DNA of 64,000 bases. Origin: Ectocarpus siliculosus. Lineage: Eukaryota > Sar > Phaeophyceae > Ectocarpales > Ectocarpaceae. The stretch covers positions 2,650,580-2,714,579 of the forward strand of contig FN649755.1 in NCBI GenBank assembly GCA_000310025.1. The letters are read 5' to 3'. Below the pieces are notes generated by a model. That model was not told where the DNA came from and did no database searches. It saw only the letters and a list, made by a program, of their open reading frames with translations. Made by a program: the position numbers and the translations under genes. This document shows positions 1-11,039 of this stretch, one piece after another (positions within the stretch are counted from its first letter, which is position 1; each line of letters begins with the position of its first letter).

Positions 1-27
1 GGGGGGGGGGGGGGGGGGCGGGGGTGG
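1..27. repeat. G-homopolymer tract at window edge
   Basis: Eighteen consecutive G, then C, five G, T and GG. It is low-complexity sequence of the same kind as the many C/G runs elsewhere in the window (for example 3718-3730 and around 17,920-17,935). It is not a telomere-type TTAGGG/TTTAGGG array. It may be an assembly edge or a real homopolymer. Confidence 0.8.
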
Positions 28-1503
28 TGCAGCGGCGATCGATGTTCTCGAAACCAACTTCAAGTACACAGCGTTGCCACGCGCTTCGCCTACGTGTTCG
101 CGCTGAGCCGATATGGCAGGGGTACTCGAATAGGCTCATGCCTTAGTCGTAGAACCGTAGACCTTGCATCCCTGCAATATGCCGGTACGGAGCGACGTTC
201 CGGATTTTCGCCGGCCCAGGTACGTTTGACGAGGATGGACCAGCAAGCGGCGGGGGGCAGTACTGTGGGGCGCCCGCTATTGTGCCGGTGAAATCGCGGG
301 AAAAATGGACGTTCAGTCACGTGTTTTTCGTGCTCGACTCGATTGAGCCAGCCCGTCAGCAAGCGTGGCCGCTCGGTGGGATTGCCAGACGTTATACAGA
401 TTTAGTTCGTTTTTTCTTTTTGGTGCGTTGAGGTTCTCGCCAGCTTTTTCGAGTTGAACCCTCGTCAGCTGTGTGAGTTGCTGAGCTTGGGAAACGTCAC
501 CCTGCAGCTGGCAGCGGCCAGTGTGTGGGTTGGTCCTTCTGCCCGCTTTTATGGTCATCTTGCGCCACCCCTAGATGACACTGTGCTCTCATCAGCCAAC
601 CCACCTCGGAGGGATAACCTGTATGAATAGATGCCACCGAGAGGAGTACAAAGCGAAACGGCTGTCGTCTAAACAGGTTTGAGGAGTTCCCACGCCAGTA
701 GAGGCGAGTCTCCACCCCGGTTTATGCTAGATTCCTTCACGCTGCATGAGATGGCATGAGATGACACCGCCGCGATTAGCTGCGCTGCTTTCGTCTTGTT
801 TTTGTCGTGTTCAATAGTCTACGCAGGTGTTTCATAATATGCAAACATACTGTATAAAGTGTAGAACTGTCTTAAAGCTGGGGTTAGGGTTGTAGGGTCC
901 GTGCGCCCTCTGCCTGGACTCTTATTGTATTGAAGTTACTTTCTTCGCATGGGCAGTAGTTCCCGTTTCCGCTCGGAGCTTCGGCAGTAGTGTTGGGCCC
1001 CTAGCTCACCGGTATTTCTTTCATCTCATGGGTGTTCGTGCGCTTGTTTGAAGGCGGGAGTCTTGGTTTTGAGGAATCTGGGTGTGGTGATGGTGCGTTG
1101 GTGCGGGTGCTACGATGACGTGTAACATGCTGACAGTGTTTCTGGAGGTGCAGACGTTGCGTTGTCTGTTCGTTTCAGCAAAGTGCGCGGCCGCACACTG
1201 CTGTGTACCAGCTTGTTCTAAGAAGCGAATGCCTTCGCATCGTCTTCTCCCGAAACGCCCAAACGCCCAAACGCGCACTTGCACGTTCCCCATGTTGGGA
1301 AACTCGTGACTTGTGGGGAAATATGTGTCGTACTAGTGAGACCTTTGCCTGGGAGGCAGGCCGGCAGGGTAGAGTGGGCGTGGTGGTGAGCACAGCGTCA
1401 TCGGCCATGTCGCTATCCGAATACGCCAAATAGTCGGAGGCAACAAGAAACGAACTTCTTCACCTTTTTTTTTGTTGTGCCGGAAACCTCCGAACGCGCG
1501 CAG
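28..1503. other. unassigned sequence, no gene recognised
   Basis: Only short open frames (under about 95 codons) on both strands, none with a recognisable domain or convincing splice structure. If the membrane-protein exons starting at 1504 are real, upstream exons of that gene should lie here or beyond the window edge, but I could not place them. Confidence 0.5.
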
Positions 1504-2376
1504 GTGTCCCAAATAATCGGAGGCGGCATGTTCCTCCTGTCCGTCCTGCTTGTGAACTTCATTGCTTACCCGGAGTCTGCACCGCTCATGAGAGAGGACA
1601 ACGTAAGTGACTTCCTGAATATTCTGTGATGTGTTTATATATCCGCTTGGTGTGCTACCTCAGTCGCAAATCGTAGGGCCACTAGGTACGGGCCCAAATA
1701 TCAATGAGAAACGTCGAAACCGTGTCGAGTCTCAGTTTCTTTATTCGTCGCCACTGCCGAGCACAGGTTGTTGTATGGAAGTTAGTGCAAGAATCCCCCT
1801 CCGAGTTGTGTTTCTTAGCCCTTTTTTCTCAGTTTTTGTGCATGTTGCGTCCCCAATACCGAACACTAAGAAACACCCAATACTCATTATTCTTTATCAG
1901 TCAGATCTTGTTGCCTTTTCCCTCGAAAACAAGAAAATCAGGCAGCAATCTACAACAGCCATGCAACGTTTATCGCGCCGACCTGGAGTATAGCCCTGCC
2001 TCGTGAACTACACAAATACATCTTAAAAAATAGCAAAAGAGACTCAGAACATGCCCCAGCACGATCCACGCCAAGTGTTGAATCCGGACAAGCAGAGGGA
2101 GGTTTGGATAGAGAGATCGGAACGGGTATTTTTCGTGGATACAAACACAACTTTTTTTTTTTTCATTGCACTCAACCGCAGGTTACCCCGGTCCGAAGCC
2201 CAGCGCGGCTCGCGCTAGGCGTCGTCGTCGCTGCGGTGTCGCTGGCCGTCCTATCGCCCATGACGATCTCGTCGTTCCTCACGGGCGGGCCGCTGTCCAT
2301 GGACACGGGCGCCGGGGCGGAGAGCGTGGCCGCCGGGCTTGGCGTCGGCGGCATCGGTTTCCACGGGTTCTTGTAG
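1504..2376 (+). CDS. candidate 3' part of a multi-exon membrane protein gene
   Basis: Three phase-0 exons can be proposed. Exon 1504-1602 follows CGCGCAG and ends before a strong donor, GTAAGTG; it encodes a hydrophobic stretch (IIGGGMFLLSVLLVNFIA) followed by YPESAPLMRE. Exon 2048-2125 follows CTCAG, with a weak pyrimidine tract, and encodes a polar segment. Exon 2182-2376 follows a T-rich tract and CCGCAG; it encodes a second hydrophobic segment (LALGVVVAAVSLAVL) and a small-residue tail ending at TAG. The last exon is visibly GC-richer than its flanks, as expected of coding DNA. The hydrophobic stretch plus P-E-x-A-x-L-x-R-E faintly recalls ABC-2/ABCG transporter membrane regions, but this is not enough to name it. 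The 56-bp second intron is unusually short. The 5' end is missing. Confidence 0.35.
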
Positions 2377-2479
2377 CGAGTTGAGGGGGGGGTCGCAGTA
2401 TGTAGAGTAACCCGCAGAGCGTCGTGCGCCGCCCGCCGTGACCCCAACTCCAAGGTTTCGCTTTTCGAGCGGACCCAGG

Positions 2480-2885
2480 AGGGGGACTTGGAAAGAAGGA
2501 ACCCTTTGGGATGTTGCCGCGTTTTGGATCAAATTTGGTTGATGCTGGCGGAAGTTGGGGACGCCGGCTTTTAAAACTTGGCGTAGTCCATCCTTTTATC
2601 TCTGCTGATACACCCATGACTTGGGGTTGTGCTGTGGGTTGGGACAGGTGATGGAGGTAGGGGAAGCGAGCCTTAGAAACCCGGCGTCGTCCACCCTATA
2701 TCTGTACACCTGTGGGTCGGCGTGTGGGTTGGGACAGACGGTGGAGGTTGGAGGGCGGGCTCTAGAAACCTGGCGTAGACCATCCTGTATCTCTCTACTA
2801 CACCCTTTGCTTGGCTGTTCTTTGGTTGTGACAGATGGTGAAGGGTGGGAGGCGGGCTTTACAATCCTGGCGTAGTCCATCGAAT
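2480..2885. repeat. tandem repeat, about four imperfect 89-103 bp units
   Basis: The motif GGCGTAGTCCATCC (or a close variant) recurs at 2580, 2683, 2772 and 2869, each time preceded by a TTTAGAAACC-like stretch and followed by TATCTCT..ACACC and a TGGGACAGxxGGTGGAGG segment. Unit spacing is 103, 89 and 97 bp. The units differ at many positions, so the array is old. No reading frame is conserved across units. Confidence 0.75.
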
Positions 2886-5570
2886 ACTTCACACCACCCG
2901 TCAAATAGCTTGTGTTTTTGGAAACGTTTTTCCGCGATGCCGATCTCATGTGAAATCGACCTCTCTTGTCTGACATGTCACTCTTTCTTGTGGTGTCCGA
3001 CTACAGCTGACTGTTTGGACACTCTTTTCCAGGTGTGGGTCTTGTCGTGTTGGTGTTGATCCGCCTTTTCGTTTTATATCTCAAGTACAGTAGTGAGGTC
3101 CTCTCAAGGTTGCTAGCCTGCGACTACGGAAGGCGTCGTCCGCGTCAGTTGGACCAGACCACGGATGTTAGCAGGTTTTTATGCGAAGACAACAACAGCA
3201 GCAGCAATAAGAACGATACAACAATAGCATACAATGTTGTCGCGTTTCCAGTATAGGTAGGTATGGCGTGTTTGACAATCTTGAGTAAGTATCAAGTAGT
3301 ACGCTCGTGGACAGGCAGGCGGGGAAATAAAGACGGTCGCTGCAACACATCACAGCGACGGCAAACACGCGGAGGGTTGGCTTTTTGCCCCTGTGTGTTT
3401 TCTTCAGCTGTGCCCTCGAAAGGCGGCAAGTAAATGCACACCAGTGCCGGCCCCGGTCGTTTGGAGCATCTTCACAAGAAATCGAACCTCAGTTACGGTT
3501 ATGGTGTAAGGACTTGAGGGTCAACCGCCGGCAACACATCATATCCTACACGTGACCGTGCCTACTAGCAAATGACATGGAATAAAGTCCATAAATGTGA
3601 CCCCGATACCGTAGCATGACTCGCACGGTGTGTCTTGCCAGCTGTTCTCGCGCCAGCCTAAGAAAATAGTCAACGTCAGAGAGAGCCGGGTCTATCTACA
3701 AACAGCCAGACACTAAGCCCCCCCCCCCCCGGACATTTTTTTCAGACCGCCTTTTCTACAAGCAAGTGCAGTGCCCGCCTTAGTTTGGTTATCTCGAAAA
3801 CGAAGGGTGCAATCACGCACCTCTCCTTGGTTTCCCTCATCGATCGTGAAGACCGAGCCTGAAACTCACGAAATGTTGCTCGTTTTCCGCCGCAAAATGT
3901 TAATAACAGAACATTTATTTTTCGTTCTCCCGAGAGCATCAAACTTCCAACCTACGACAAAGTTTATTATTTAAAGTATTGTGGGGCAATAATCATTTTG
4001 CACGTCGTCGGTAGTTGCAAACGTACAGGGTGTTTTAATTGGTTTTTGTTGGAGGTTTTGGAGGAAATAGTTAATAAGACTACTGCTTCTGTAGACCAGT
4101 AATAAAAAATGAAACCCCGCCGGTGAAATGGTCGCCTGTAAGATAGATAGCATGACTCATTTGCATTAATTTATGTGCACAAAGGGACTCTTCTTCTTGT
4201 GACCAGGGATCGGAGCTCTTCGTAAGGGGAGGCAAGAACGCACTGTGGGGTAGTGACTCGAGCGACGGTAAGAGCAACAACAGACAGATACATTTGCGTT
4301 GTTCGGCCCGAGCAGCGAGAACAGACCGAGATCGAGGGGGGCGCCGTGGGCGGAGACAAGGGGGGGGGGTGCTTTTGGCGAAATGAAAAAAACAATTGCG
4401 TGCTCCCTGCCCGGTGGAGACAAATAGACAAATGGTGGAGAGCTGGACCATATGCCATTCACAGCGTGGAGAGTCGCAGAGTCCCAAACTATGCCTTTTA
4501 ACGACCGAAGAGCTCACGCCCGCACAGCAGCAGCAGAAATAGCAGAATTGTCCAGGAAACGCCGGTTGCGAGGCATCAGCGACGACGATATATGAAAGCC
4601 CGATCTCGTGTCTGTCATGCCGGTCCACCGCTGTCAGCGGAGGGTTTGTGGATACTAAGAACGGAGGATCATCGTGAGCACCAGCGGATTTGGAGGAGGA
4701 GGTGAGTTGATGCAGGGGATAGAGGAGTCCCCCCCCCTGCTTGCTGGAGGAAGGACATGTACCTCTGTCGGCTTCGGTCGTTCTCGTGCGTGCAAGACAC
4801 ACACGAATGCATGGATACCGTCCACATGACGGGTTGTTGCGTTTCACCTGATTTCTTCGTTTTGGTTGGACCGTACATAGCTAGACTAGACTGTTGGAGG
4901 TATATCCTTGTTGTGTGTACTCTGGTGTGGACTGTAGCGGACTAGTGAGAGCTCCCAGAGCACCTGCGAGGTGTCACATCTTTTGGGGGTAGTTACTTGT
5001 ATGCTTGAATTTTGCTACAAAGGAAGTAGAAGCGGGGGCAGAGGACCATCCCTGCTACATACATAGTAGATAGCTACACACGATAGGCGTGGGCGCGGTC
5101 AGATTGTCGGTCGCGACCACGGCTGGCTGTAATCTACTGTAGATCACAGCGACATGATCGTTCGCGCTCTGTGGTGTCGTCTGGTCGGACGGAACGTTAA
5201 CCACTATCTGGGCCTGCGTCGCATATATATATGGCTTCCATGTTGGCGGTCACCACTACGTACCCAGTGCTCTGATGCTGCCGTGTCATGAGTCACCTTG
5301 GATACTGCTCTGCTACGCATGGACTATGTACGTACATGGTAGGCGAAAATTGTCGCTGCAAAATACTGCTGTATGTAGTCTAGATTGCAACGGTCTCCAC
5401 CTACTGGTATATGCCCCATGCCCCACCAACCGTGGCGCCACGAAAACTGTGCCGTTTCGGCCTCACGATGGGTCCAATGATAGCCCTGCAACGCAGCAGC
5501 ACACCCGTTGAAGTCCTGAGCTGATTGGAGTCTTGTAGAGCAAGATACAGCCGGTGGGGTGTTTAAGCCT
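2886..5570. other. unassigned intergenic sequence
   Basis: No supported gene. A C13 run lies at 3718-3730 and a (TA)n run at about 5223-5232. The longest frame, 4080-4847 on the - strand (255 codons), has no domain, is rich in C, S, P and R and looks like chance openness. Confidence 0.5.
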
Positions 5571-5602
5571 TTAACCACCCCACCGGTGGGTGGGGTGGTT
5601 AA
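5571..5602. other. hairpin: 14-bp perfect inverted repeat, 4-nt loop
   Basis: Arms 5571-5584 and 5589-5602 (TTAACCACCCCACC and its complement) flank a GGTG loop. The adjacent sequence repeats the same words: GGTGGGGT just upstream at about 5553 and ACCCCACCGGTG just downstream at about 5609. The stem is therefore part of a small cluster of GGTGGGGT/ACCCCACC elements. No gene is adjacent, so a terminator or regulatory role cannot be assigned. Confidence 0.7.
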
Positions 5603-5939
5603 GAAATTACCCCACCGGTGCGGTTGTTTGGCCGTGCCGATTTTTTTTTTGCCCATTTTTTTTCGTTTTCGTTTCCTTCCGACATCAAGCCGACGGCATG
5701 TTCGATATATGTTAATTTGTAGTGGACATCAACGCTCTACCTGTCCTCCAATGGCCCCAGACAGCAGTCCATCTCACATCAGGGACAACTTATCCTCGGG
5801 GCCAGCCTGACCCTGCTCGAGACTGTTCCGCCTCCTACATGGTCATTCAGTCACCAACACCATCACGACTCGTTATACGCTGCTGTACGGGCTTACCAGA
5901 GAAGACAGTGTATCTAGACTATATGAATGTAGGAATGAA

Positions 5940-6135
5940 CCGATGCAGGACCCGCCAGTAGAAATGCCTCAGTGCGGGCAGTATGCTATTCTGAAATGAA
6001 ATGGTCAAAGAGGACAAACACACAACACACACTGGCCGGGGGCGGCAACCCTCGTTCCTGCAAGATGCATTTACCATGTACATGTACAGTAACGAAAGTT
6101 CACTCAGGCTCGCGCACGTTTTTTTTTTTCTCGTA
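5940..6135 (+). repeat. dispersed repeat, inverted partner at 39,835-40,035
   Basis: Shares with the complement of 39,835-40,035 the words AGAAATGCCTCAGTGCGGGCAGT, CTGAAATGAA, a GGCCGGGGGYGGCAAC block, CTCGTTCCTGCAA, TTTACCATGTACAT and CTCGCGCAC followed by a long T run. Similarity is interrupted by small indels. The T run at the end of both copies is compatible with a retroposed origin, but no family is recognised. Confidence 0.7.
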
Positions 6136-6686
6136 TCTTTCGACATCAAGCCAGCGACATTCACCAACAGTAAGAAATGTGTGAATCTCCAGCCTCATTC
6201 GTCCGGTTTGTACAGGTTGAAGTCTCGCCCCGTTCGTCACACTCTTGCCCGAGTACCGCTGTAGGTGTCACATATATGATGGAAATCTCGCCACCTCTCA
6301 AGCATGGCTTACCTTTGAATCGCAACTCGTGGTCCTTCCCCAAAAGTTTCAGCAGCTTCAGCCTCTATGGATGGGCTCCACATTGGCCTTTCACCCAACC
6401 CGTATAGGAATCCCACAAGGAAGTGTCTGTGCATGGGCATGTCAACGAGTGTCTTCTTTTTTCTCTCTTCTATGTGCCTACATTAAGTTTCGAAACTCTT
6501 CGTATCAGACACAAGCGAATTATTCTCTGGTTTCGTGGCGCACAGAACTACTTCTATGAATTACTGCAGAGTCGTTCTCCATGTATTCAACCAGCTCCAT
6601 GTGCTACTGGATTCATGGATGACATATGGAATTTGTACAAGGAGGTGGGGGAAATTGATGGCCTTCTTGCCTAGGTCTGTGTTAGG

Positions 6687-6974
6687 ATGGAGCGTGCGTA
6701 CATCACCGGCGTCTTTGAGCGTGAAACCCCTACACATAATTTGTTGAACACAACGCGTTCGAGGAACGGGTTGGGCATGGTCGGTGCACCCGACAGCGAG
6801 TACACCTCAGTACAAGGATACACGCCTGTGACCTTGCCATCGCGTACTCTGTTTGATTACCTCCACTGCCCGGTGCACTGCCATTCGTTGTCCTTGCGTA
6901 TTCTGACGCTTTCTTCAATAGTCGGTTGGAAGACGCTTCGATTTCGGGTTCTTGCTGGGTTAATTGATTTGTGA
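6687..6974 (+). CDS. small reading frame upstream of FNIP gene, conserved in copy C
   Basis: A 95-codon frame whose counterpart in copy C (50,396-50,734, 112 codons) reads in the same frame through shared blocks: ITGVFE, TTRSxNGL, YLHCP and a shared LAGLIDL/LVGFIDL ending before the same stop. A partly matching frame exists in inverted copy D (36,660-36,941, - strand). The opposite strand is also open in A and C, so coding strand and coding status are uncertain. No domain is recognised. It could be an upstream exon or leader of the FNIP gene. Confidence 0.25.
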   Translation: MERAYITGVFERETPTHNLLNTTRSRNGLGMVGAPDSEYTSVQGYTPVTLPSRTLFDYLHCPVHCHSLSLRILTLSSIVGWKTLRFRVLAGLIDL

Positions 6975-7188
6975 ATGGTGCTCCTTCTGCAGTTTGATAT
7001 CTTTATTCTTCCGTGATCAAGAATGCACTCTCTGCCCCTTCGACTTTTCAACGTGACCCGCAGAAACAGTGGAACACTTGAGACAGGCAATGCCGACAAC
7101 ACCCGTGAAGGTACTTTAGCGATATCCTACACGCTCCGCGCCGAGACCCACTATCTATTGATCGTACCGAAACGCCTCTACACGAAAC

Positions 7189-8700
7189 ATGCCAACTGCT
7201 CCATTGTCAGGGAACCGCAGCCGATGCCTCGACGTCTTCACCGTTGCCTTAAGCCACGGGTACGACGAGGGCGAACGTCGCTGGTACACATCGACATTAG
7301 AACTACAGCTGGCGTCACTGGACTTCTGCCTGGAATGCCGAAAAGTACCGACGCCACGCATTCGGATGGACAATGGAACCCCCTGCAGCACTTGGATCGC
7401 TTTGTCGGAAGCACAACAACAACAACGCCGGGTGTCCAGCCTCCGGAATCGCGGCTCGAGTCGAGTACCTCCGTTGCGGGTTAGTGGAGTGAATTGGGTG
7501 CTTCCGTATTGGATGCTTCGGCCTGACCGTATGGGGATGTGGAGAGAAGTAGAGGAATTGGATCTGAGCAGTCATCACTCAGAACGCGTGGGCTTCCTGT
7601 CATTGCCTCCTAATTTGAAGCGACTCACAGTGAAGATGGGGGTTTTCGAGCCATTTCCCGATTGGTTGTGGCCGGCTTCCCTTCAACGACTTGAGCTTCT
7701 CGGATTTGACCACTCTATTGTTGATGTGGTCTGGCCCCCCGCCCTCCGGCAGCTATCCCTCGGGGGTCTTTTCAACCAATATATTGCCGGTGTCGCATGG
7801 CCGGCGTCTCTGCAACATATTTCGTTCGGATATAGCTACCATAGCTTCAGCATTGTCGATGGAGAGGGGTCCTCCACCCTGACGCTGCCAGGATCCCGGT
7901 GCTCCTTCAACCAACCTGTTGTCGAAGTGGTGTGGCCGGCCTCCCTGCTCTCGTTGGACCTCGGGCACCGCTTCAACCAACCTGTTGTGGGTGTGGTGTG
8001 GCCAGGGTCTCTGCAACAGCTCACGTTTGGGGCGGTGTTCAATCAGCCCATTGTCGAAGTGGTGTGGCCGACCTCTCTGCTGAAGTTGCGCCTTGGGTGC
8101 GGGTTCAATCAACCCGTTGATGGTGTAGTGTGGCCCGAGTATCTGCAACAGCTCAGGTTTGGGACGAGATTCAACCAGGCCATTGTTGATGTAGTGTGGC
8201 CGGCTTCGTTGCGACAACTGGAGCTTGGTGAAGACTTCAACCAACCTATTGTCGATGTGATGTGGCCAGCGTCCCTGCAACAGCTTTCGTTCGGAAGTTT
8301 CTTCAACCAACCCATTGTCGGAGTAGTATGGCCGGCTTCCATGCGACGCCTACAGTTTGGCAAACACTTCAACCAACACATAGCGGGAGCTTGCATATGG
8401 CCGCCGCGTCTTCAGCACATACAGTTTGGGACTGCTTTTGACTATCCGTTGTCGGGAGTCCTTTGGCCAGCTTCCCTCGTTGGCGTGAAACGTGGGAAAA
8501 CTACGTGGTATGATAGGAGTCGGGACAGCTCTTCCAATGGCGTGATAGCTTCTGCGCTTAGGGCACTTACCGCAGAACTGAGAAGTCGTGATCAGGGTTC
8601 AAGGAAGACGAGGGTAATGCTTTCGTACGCCTTGTTCACAGGGTTGATGATTTGGACACCGAGCCCCGGGTGGGGATTTGTGTTTTTTCTAGTGCAGTAA
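7189..8700 (+). CDS. FNIP/LRR-like repeat protein, copy A
   Basis: A 503-codon uninterrupted frame. Residues 1 to about 155 form a non-repeated N-terminal region. About 13 repeats follow, with a basic unit of 22 residues and consensus FNQPIVxVVWPASLQQLxFGxx, from roughly residue 160 to 440. A non-repeat insert of about 25 residues rich in S, G and T sits between repeats 3 and 4. The C-terminal tail is charged and then hydrophobic. The repeat closely resembles the FNIP repeat, an LRR-like solenoid family known from Dictyostelium and large DNA viruses and abundant in stramenopile predictions; it usually mediates protein binding, but the partner here is unknown. The start is supported because copies C and D begin at the same conserved Met (MPTAPLSGN or MQTAPSSGN). 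No signal peptide is evident. Extra 5' exons are possible. Confidence 0.75.
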   Translation: MPTAPLSGNRSRCLDVFTVALSHGYDEGERRWYTSTLELQLASLDFCLECRKVPTPRIRMDNGTPCSTWIALSEAQQQQRRVSSLRNRGSSRVPPLRVSGVNWVLPYWMLRPDRMGMWREVEELDLSSHHSERVGFLSLPPNLKRLTVKMGVFEPFPDWLWPASLQRLELLGFDHSIVDVVWPPALRQLSLGGLFNQYIAGVAWPASLQHISFGYSYHSFSIVDGEGSSTLTLPGSRCSFNQPVVEVVWPASLLSLDLGHRFNQPVVGVVWPGSLQQLTFGAVFNQPIVEVVWPTSLLKLRLGCGFNQPVDGVVWPEYLQQLRFGTRFNQAIVDVVWPASLRQLELGEDFNQPIVDVMWPASLQQLSFGSFFNQPIVGVVWPASMRRLQFGKHFNQHIAGACIWPPRLQHIQFGTAFDYPLSGVLWPASLVGVKRGKTTWYDRSRDSSSNGVIASALRALTAELRSRDQGSRKTRVMLSYALFTGLMIWTPSPGWGFVFFLVQ

Positions 8701-9163
8701 GGTACCGTAGATTTCGTTTTCCCTGCCGCCCTGAAGCCAGCTAACTCAAACTGCAGGTTGTTACTTCGTTGGTGTGGCAAAGGGAAACTCGGACTGCACT
8801 AATTCTCTGGAATTGATCGCCTAGTCTTGGTAGCCCTCCTGTCGGGCGTTGTCTCATTTAGGGACGGTTTCTTTCTGAGCGGAAGCGGCATGTGTGCAAG
8901 GTGGCATCTGCTGGGGAGCCTTGATATTGATAGTTGTCACTCGAAGGTTGCTCTTGTGGTTTCTCCGGAGTAGGTGCTGCTTGTTGTTTCGTATGCGCTT
9001 GTTTTACTCCTGTCGTTGGGCGCCAATCACCCGCTCTCTGTTCGCTGTTCTGTGGTTCGTCTGTGGTTCGGATGGCATCCGCTGTTGTTGTTGTTTGGAC
9101 GCTATACGCTAGCCGAAGCGTTCATGTTGTGCAGAGTAGGTCCATCTTCCATCTATAGAAGCC

Positions 9164-9215
9164 GAAATCAAAACATTAGACTAGTCAGCGCTCACTAGTC
9201 GAATGGTGTGATTTC
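9164..9215. repeat. 52-bp imperfect palindrome in copy A
   Basis: GAAATCAAAACATTAGACTA reads toward a centre AGTCAGCGCT, after which the sequence returns as CACTAGTCGAATGGTGTGATTTC. It is present here and, better preserved, in inverted copy D (35,491-35,542). It is absent from the equivalent positions of B and C, where an ATCTTTGAAGAGTGGTGTCG segment is found instead. It therefore looks like a small insertion. Confidence 0.8.
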
Positions 9216-10409
9216 AGCGAGCCCATTCTTGCATTTTCGTGTTGGTGATAAGATGGCCTAGGTCGGAAATCGTGTACCAATGCAAGCGCCGGCCTAATGC
9301 GAGACGGGGTTGGATGTACACCACGCTGCCAGTCGATGACCACGACGACGAGTGGTGAGGTGTTGCATAGGCATTTCATACGAATTGATATTCATTGATG
9401 TCGAGTTGGTAGACGGTTGTTCATCCACGGCTAAGCGTCAAGCAACCTTTTCGGTTGTCGGTTGCTATAGGTTTCGAACGCGAGCTCCAGTTTGAACGCG
9501 GCGACAAGCATCGCAAGGTTACCCTCTACAATCCATCATCGTTCGTTGACGGAGGAGTTCCGAACGGTCTTCCACTTACACCATGAGGTTGCCATAGGAG
9601 GTGGGACAAGATCGCACGCGTTAGAACGCAAATGTCCTATGTCCAGAACGTAGGTGTGTACATAGAAGCCCTCATTGCGAGGCCATTTACATTGGATGGT
9701 CATCCGGTCGGATCCGGCAACATTTCTTGTGATACATCCAAACTATGCCGGTCCCCTTTTTTTCAGCGTTCAACGCCAGCCCCGCCGCGGCCCGGCCGAA
9801 AAAAAACACATATTCTAGCACGAAGACTCGCACGATGGCGCAACCACTACACAAGAACACCTCATACATCCTCCATGTCCGATCATTATGAAAGCGTGTA
9901 AATCCGGTCGGAGATGTGTCCGACATTTTCGTAACGGACAACGCAGCTGACTTCCAGAAAAGATGGGAGGACCACACACAAATACGCACGTAGCCGAAAA
10001 AACACAAACTTTGCCCGCTCTGCCACGCTTGGGTCTATACAGAACTACGCTTGTTGCGGCTCTCCAGTCGCTCAATACTCACGGGCCTGGTGTCAAGCAA
10101 ACGTTGTCAATCCACTATAATACTGCTCCAGACGACGACTCCCTTCAATGTTAAACTTGAACAGCGCCCGTGGCAGACACACTCCCAGCCTGTACTATGC
10201 AGCGCACCTCTTGTTGCTCCAAACGAACGATAGGTACACAGTTAGACACCCAGCGAAAGCCCGACGCAACAGAAAGAACCAAACACGAGGCGCGAAACAG
10301 CAACACCGGAGTTGAGGCCCGAGAATACCCACGGGTTTTATTGCTACGGGTTTTCTGCCGTCCACTCATTTCGTTTTCGAGGCATGAGTGGTGCCCAAGG
10401 GCTCATACC

Positions 10410-10565
10410 ATGTCCCGTGACATGACCAAGCGAATCATCAAACCACCACAGGCGACGTACGCACTCAAATGTCAGGACAATATTGCTCCTAGTGGCGGCC
10501 CCCGCACCGAAAAAATACGTTGCACGTCCAGCGTTCGGCAGCAATATCAGACAGAGCTACGGTAA
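10410..10565 (+). CDS. small conserved reading frame, copy A
   Basis: Fifty-one codons beginning MSRDMTKRIIKPPQ and ending SVRQQYQTELR. Copies B (32,651-32,794) and C (53,968-54,156) have the same frame. B differs by a 12-base deletion that keeps the frame. In A the frame is followed directly by ACGGTAAGG, a good splice donor around 10,562, so this may be an exon rather than a complete gene. The antisense frame is open in A and B but has a TGA in C, which favours the + strand. No domain is recognised; the peptide is basic. Confidence 0.35.
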   Translation: MSRDMTKRIIKPPQATYALKCQDNIAPSGGPRTEKIRCTSSVRQQYQTELR

Positions 10566-11039
10566 GGTCGCTTTCGAAAAACGGGTTTCATCGCCTAGTC
10601 AATCTCAAGACGGTTAAGATAGCCTCAATCTCGAACAGAACTCGGCACCAGTCCACCCCACCACTGAGGAAAAGCACATAACAATCGGGCCAAAACAAAT
10701 GTGTACGAAAAATCTCGAACAGGAAAAAATATATATTTCCCAAACCCGAAAACCCGATGCTATCATAACTGATATAAAAAATAGGGCACGCGGAAACTCT
10801 CATTCGTTCAACAGTTGATGAGAGCAAAGGGAAAAGTAGGGAAAGTGCGGAAGGCCTCACCTCCGGCAGTTACTCTCCGAGCATACCACTTCTGCCGTCC
10901 ACTCCCTTCGGTGTTTAAAAAACATATACCCAAATCATGCCCCGTGTTAGTAATTGTCTTTCCCTCTCTTGTTCGCCTGCGTTCCCGCAACGGCTCTCTG
11001 CTGGTTTGCTCCCTTTCAGCCATGCCGGGTATTCCCATC

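Noticed and set aside
4080-4847. 255-codon - strand ORF
   Set aside because: No domain, no paralogue, composition like random frames of stop-poor sequence; no splice or context support.
7753-8310. 185-codon antisense frame across the FNIP repeats
   Set aside because: The 66-bp repeat lacks stops on the complement, so openness follows from periodicity; the same happens in C and B.
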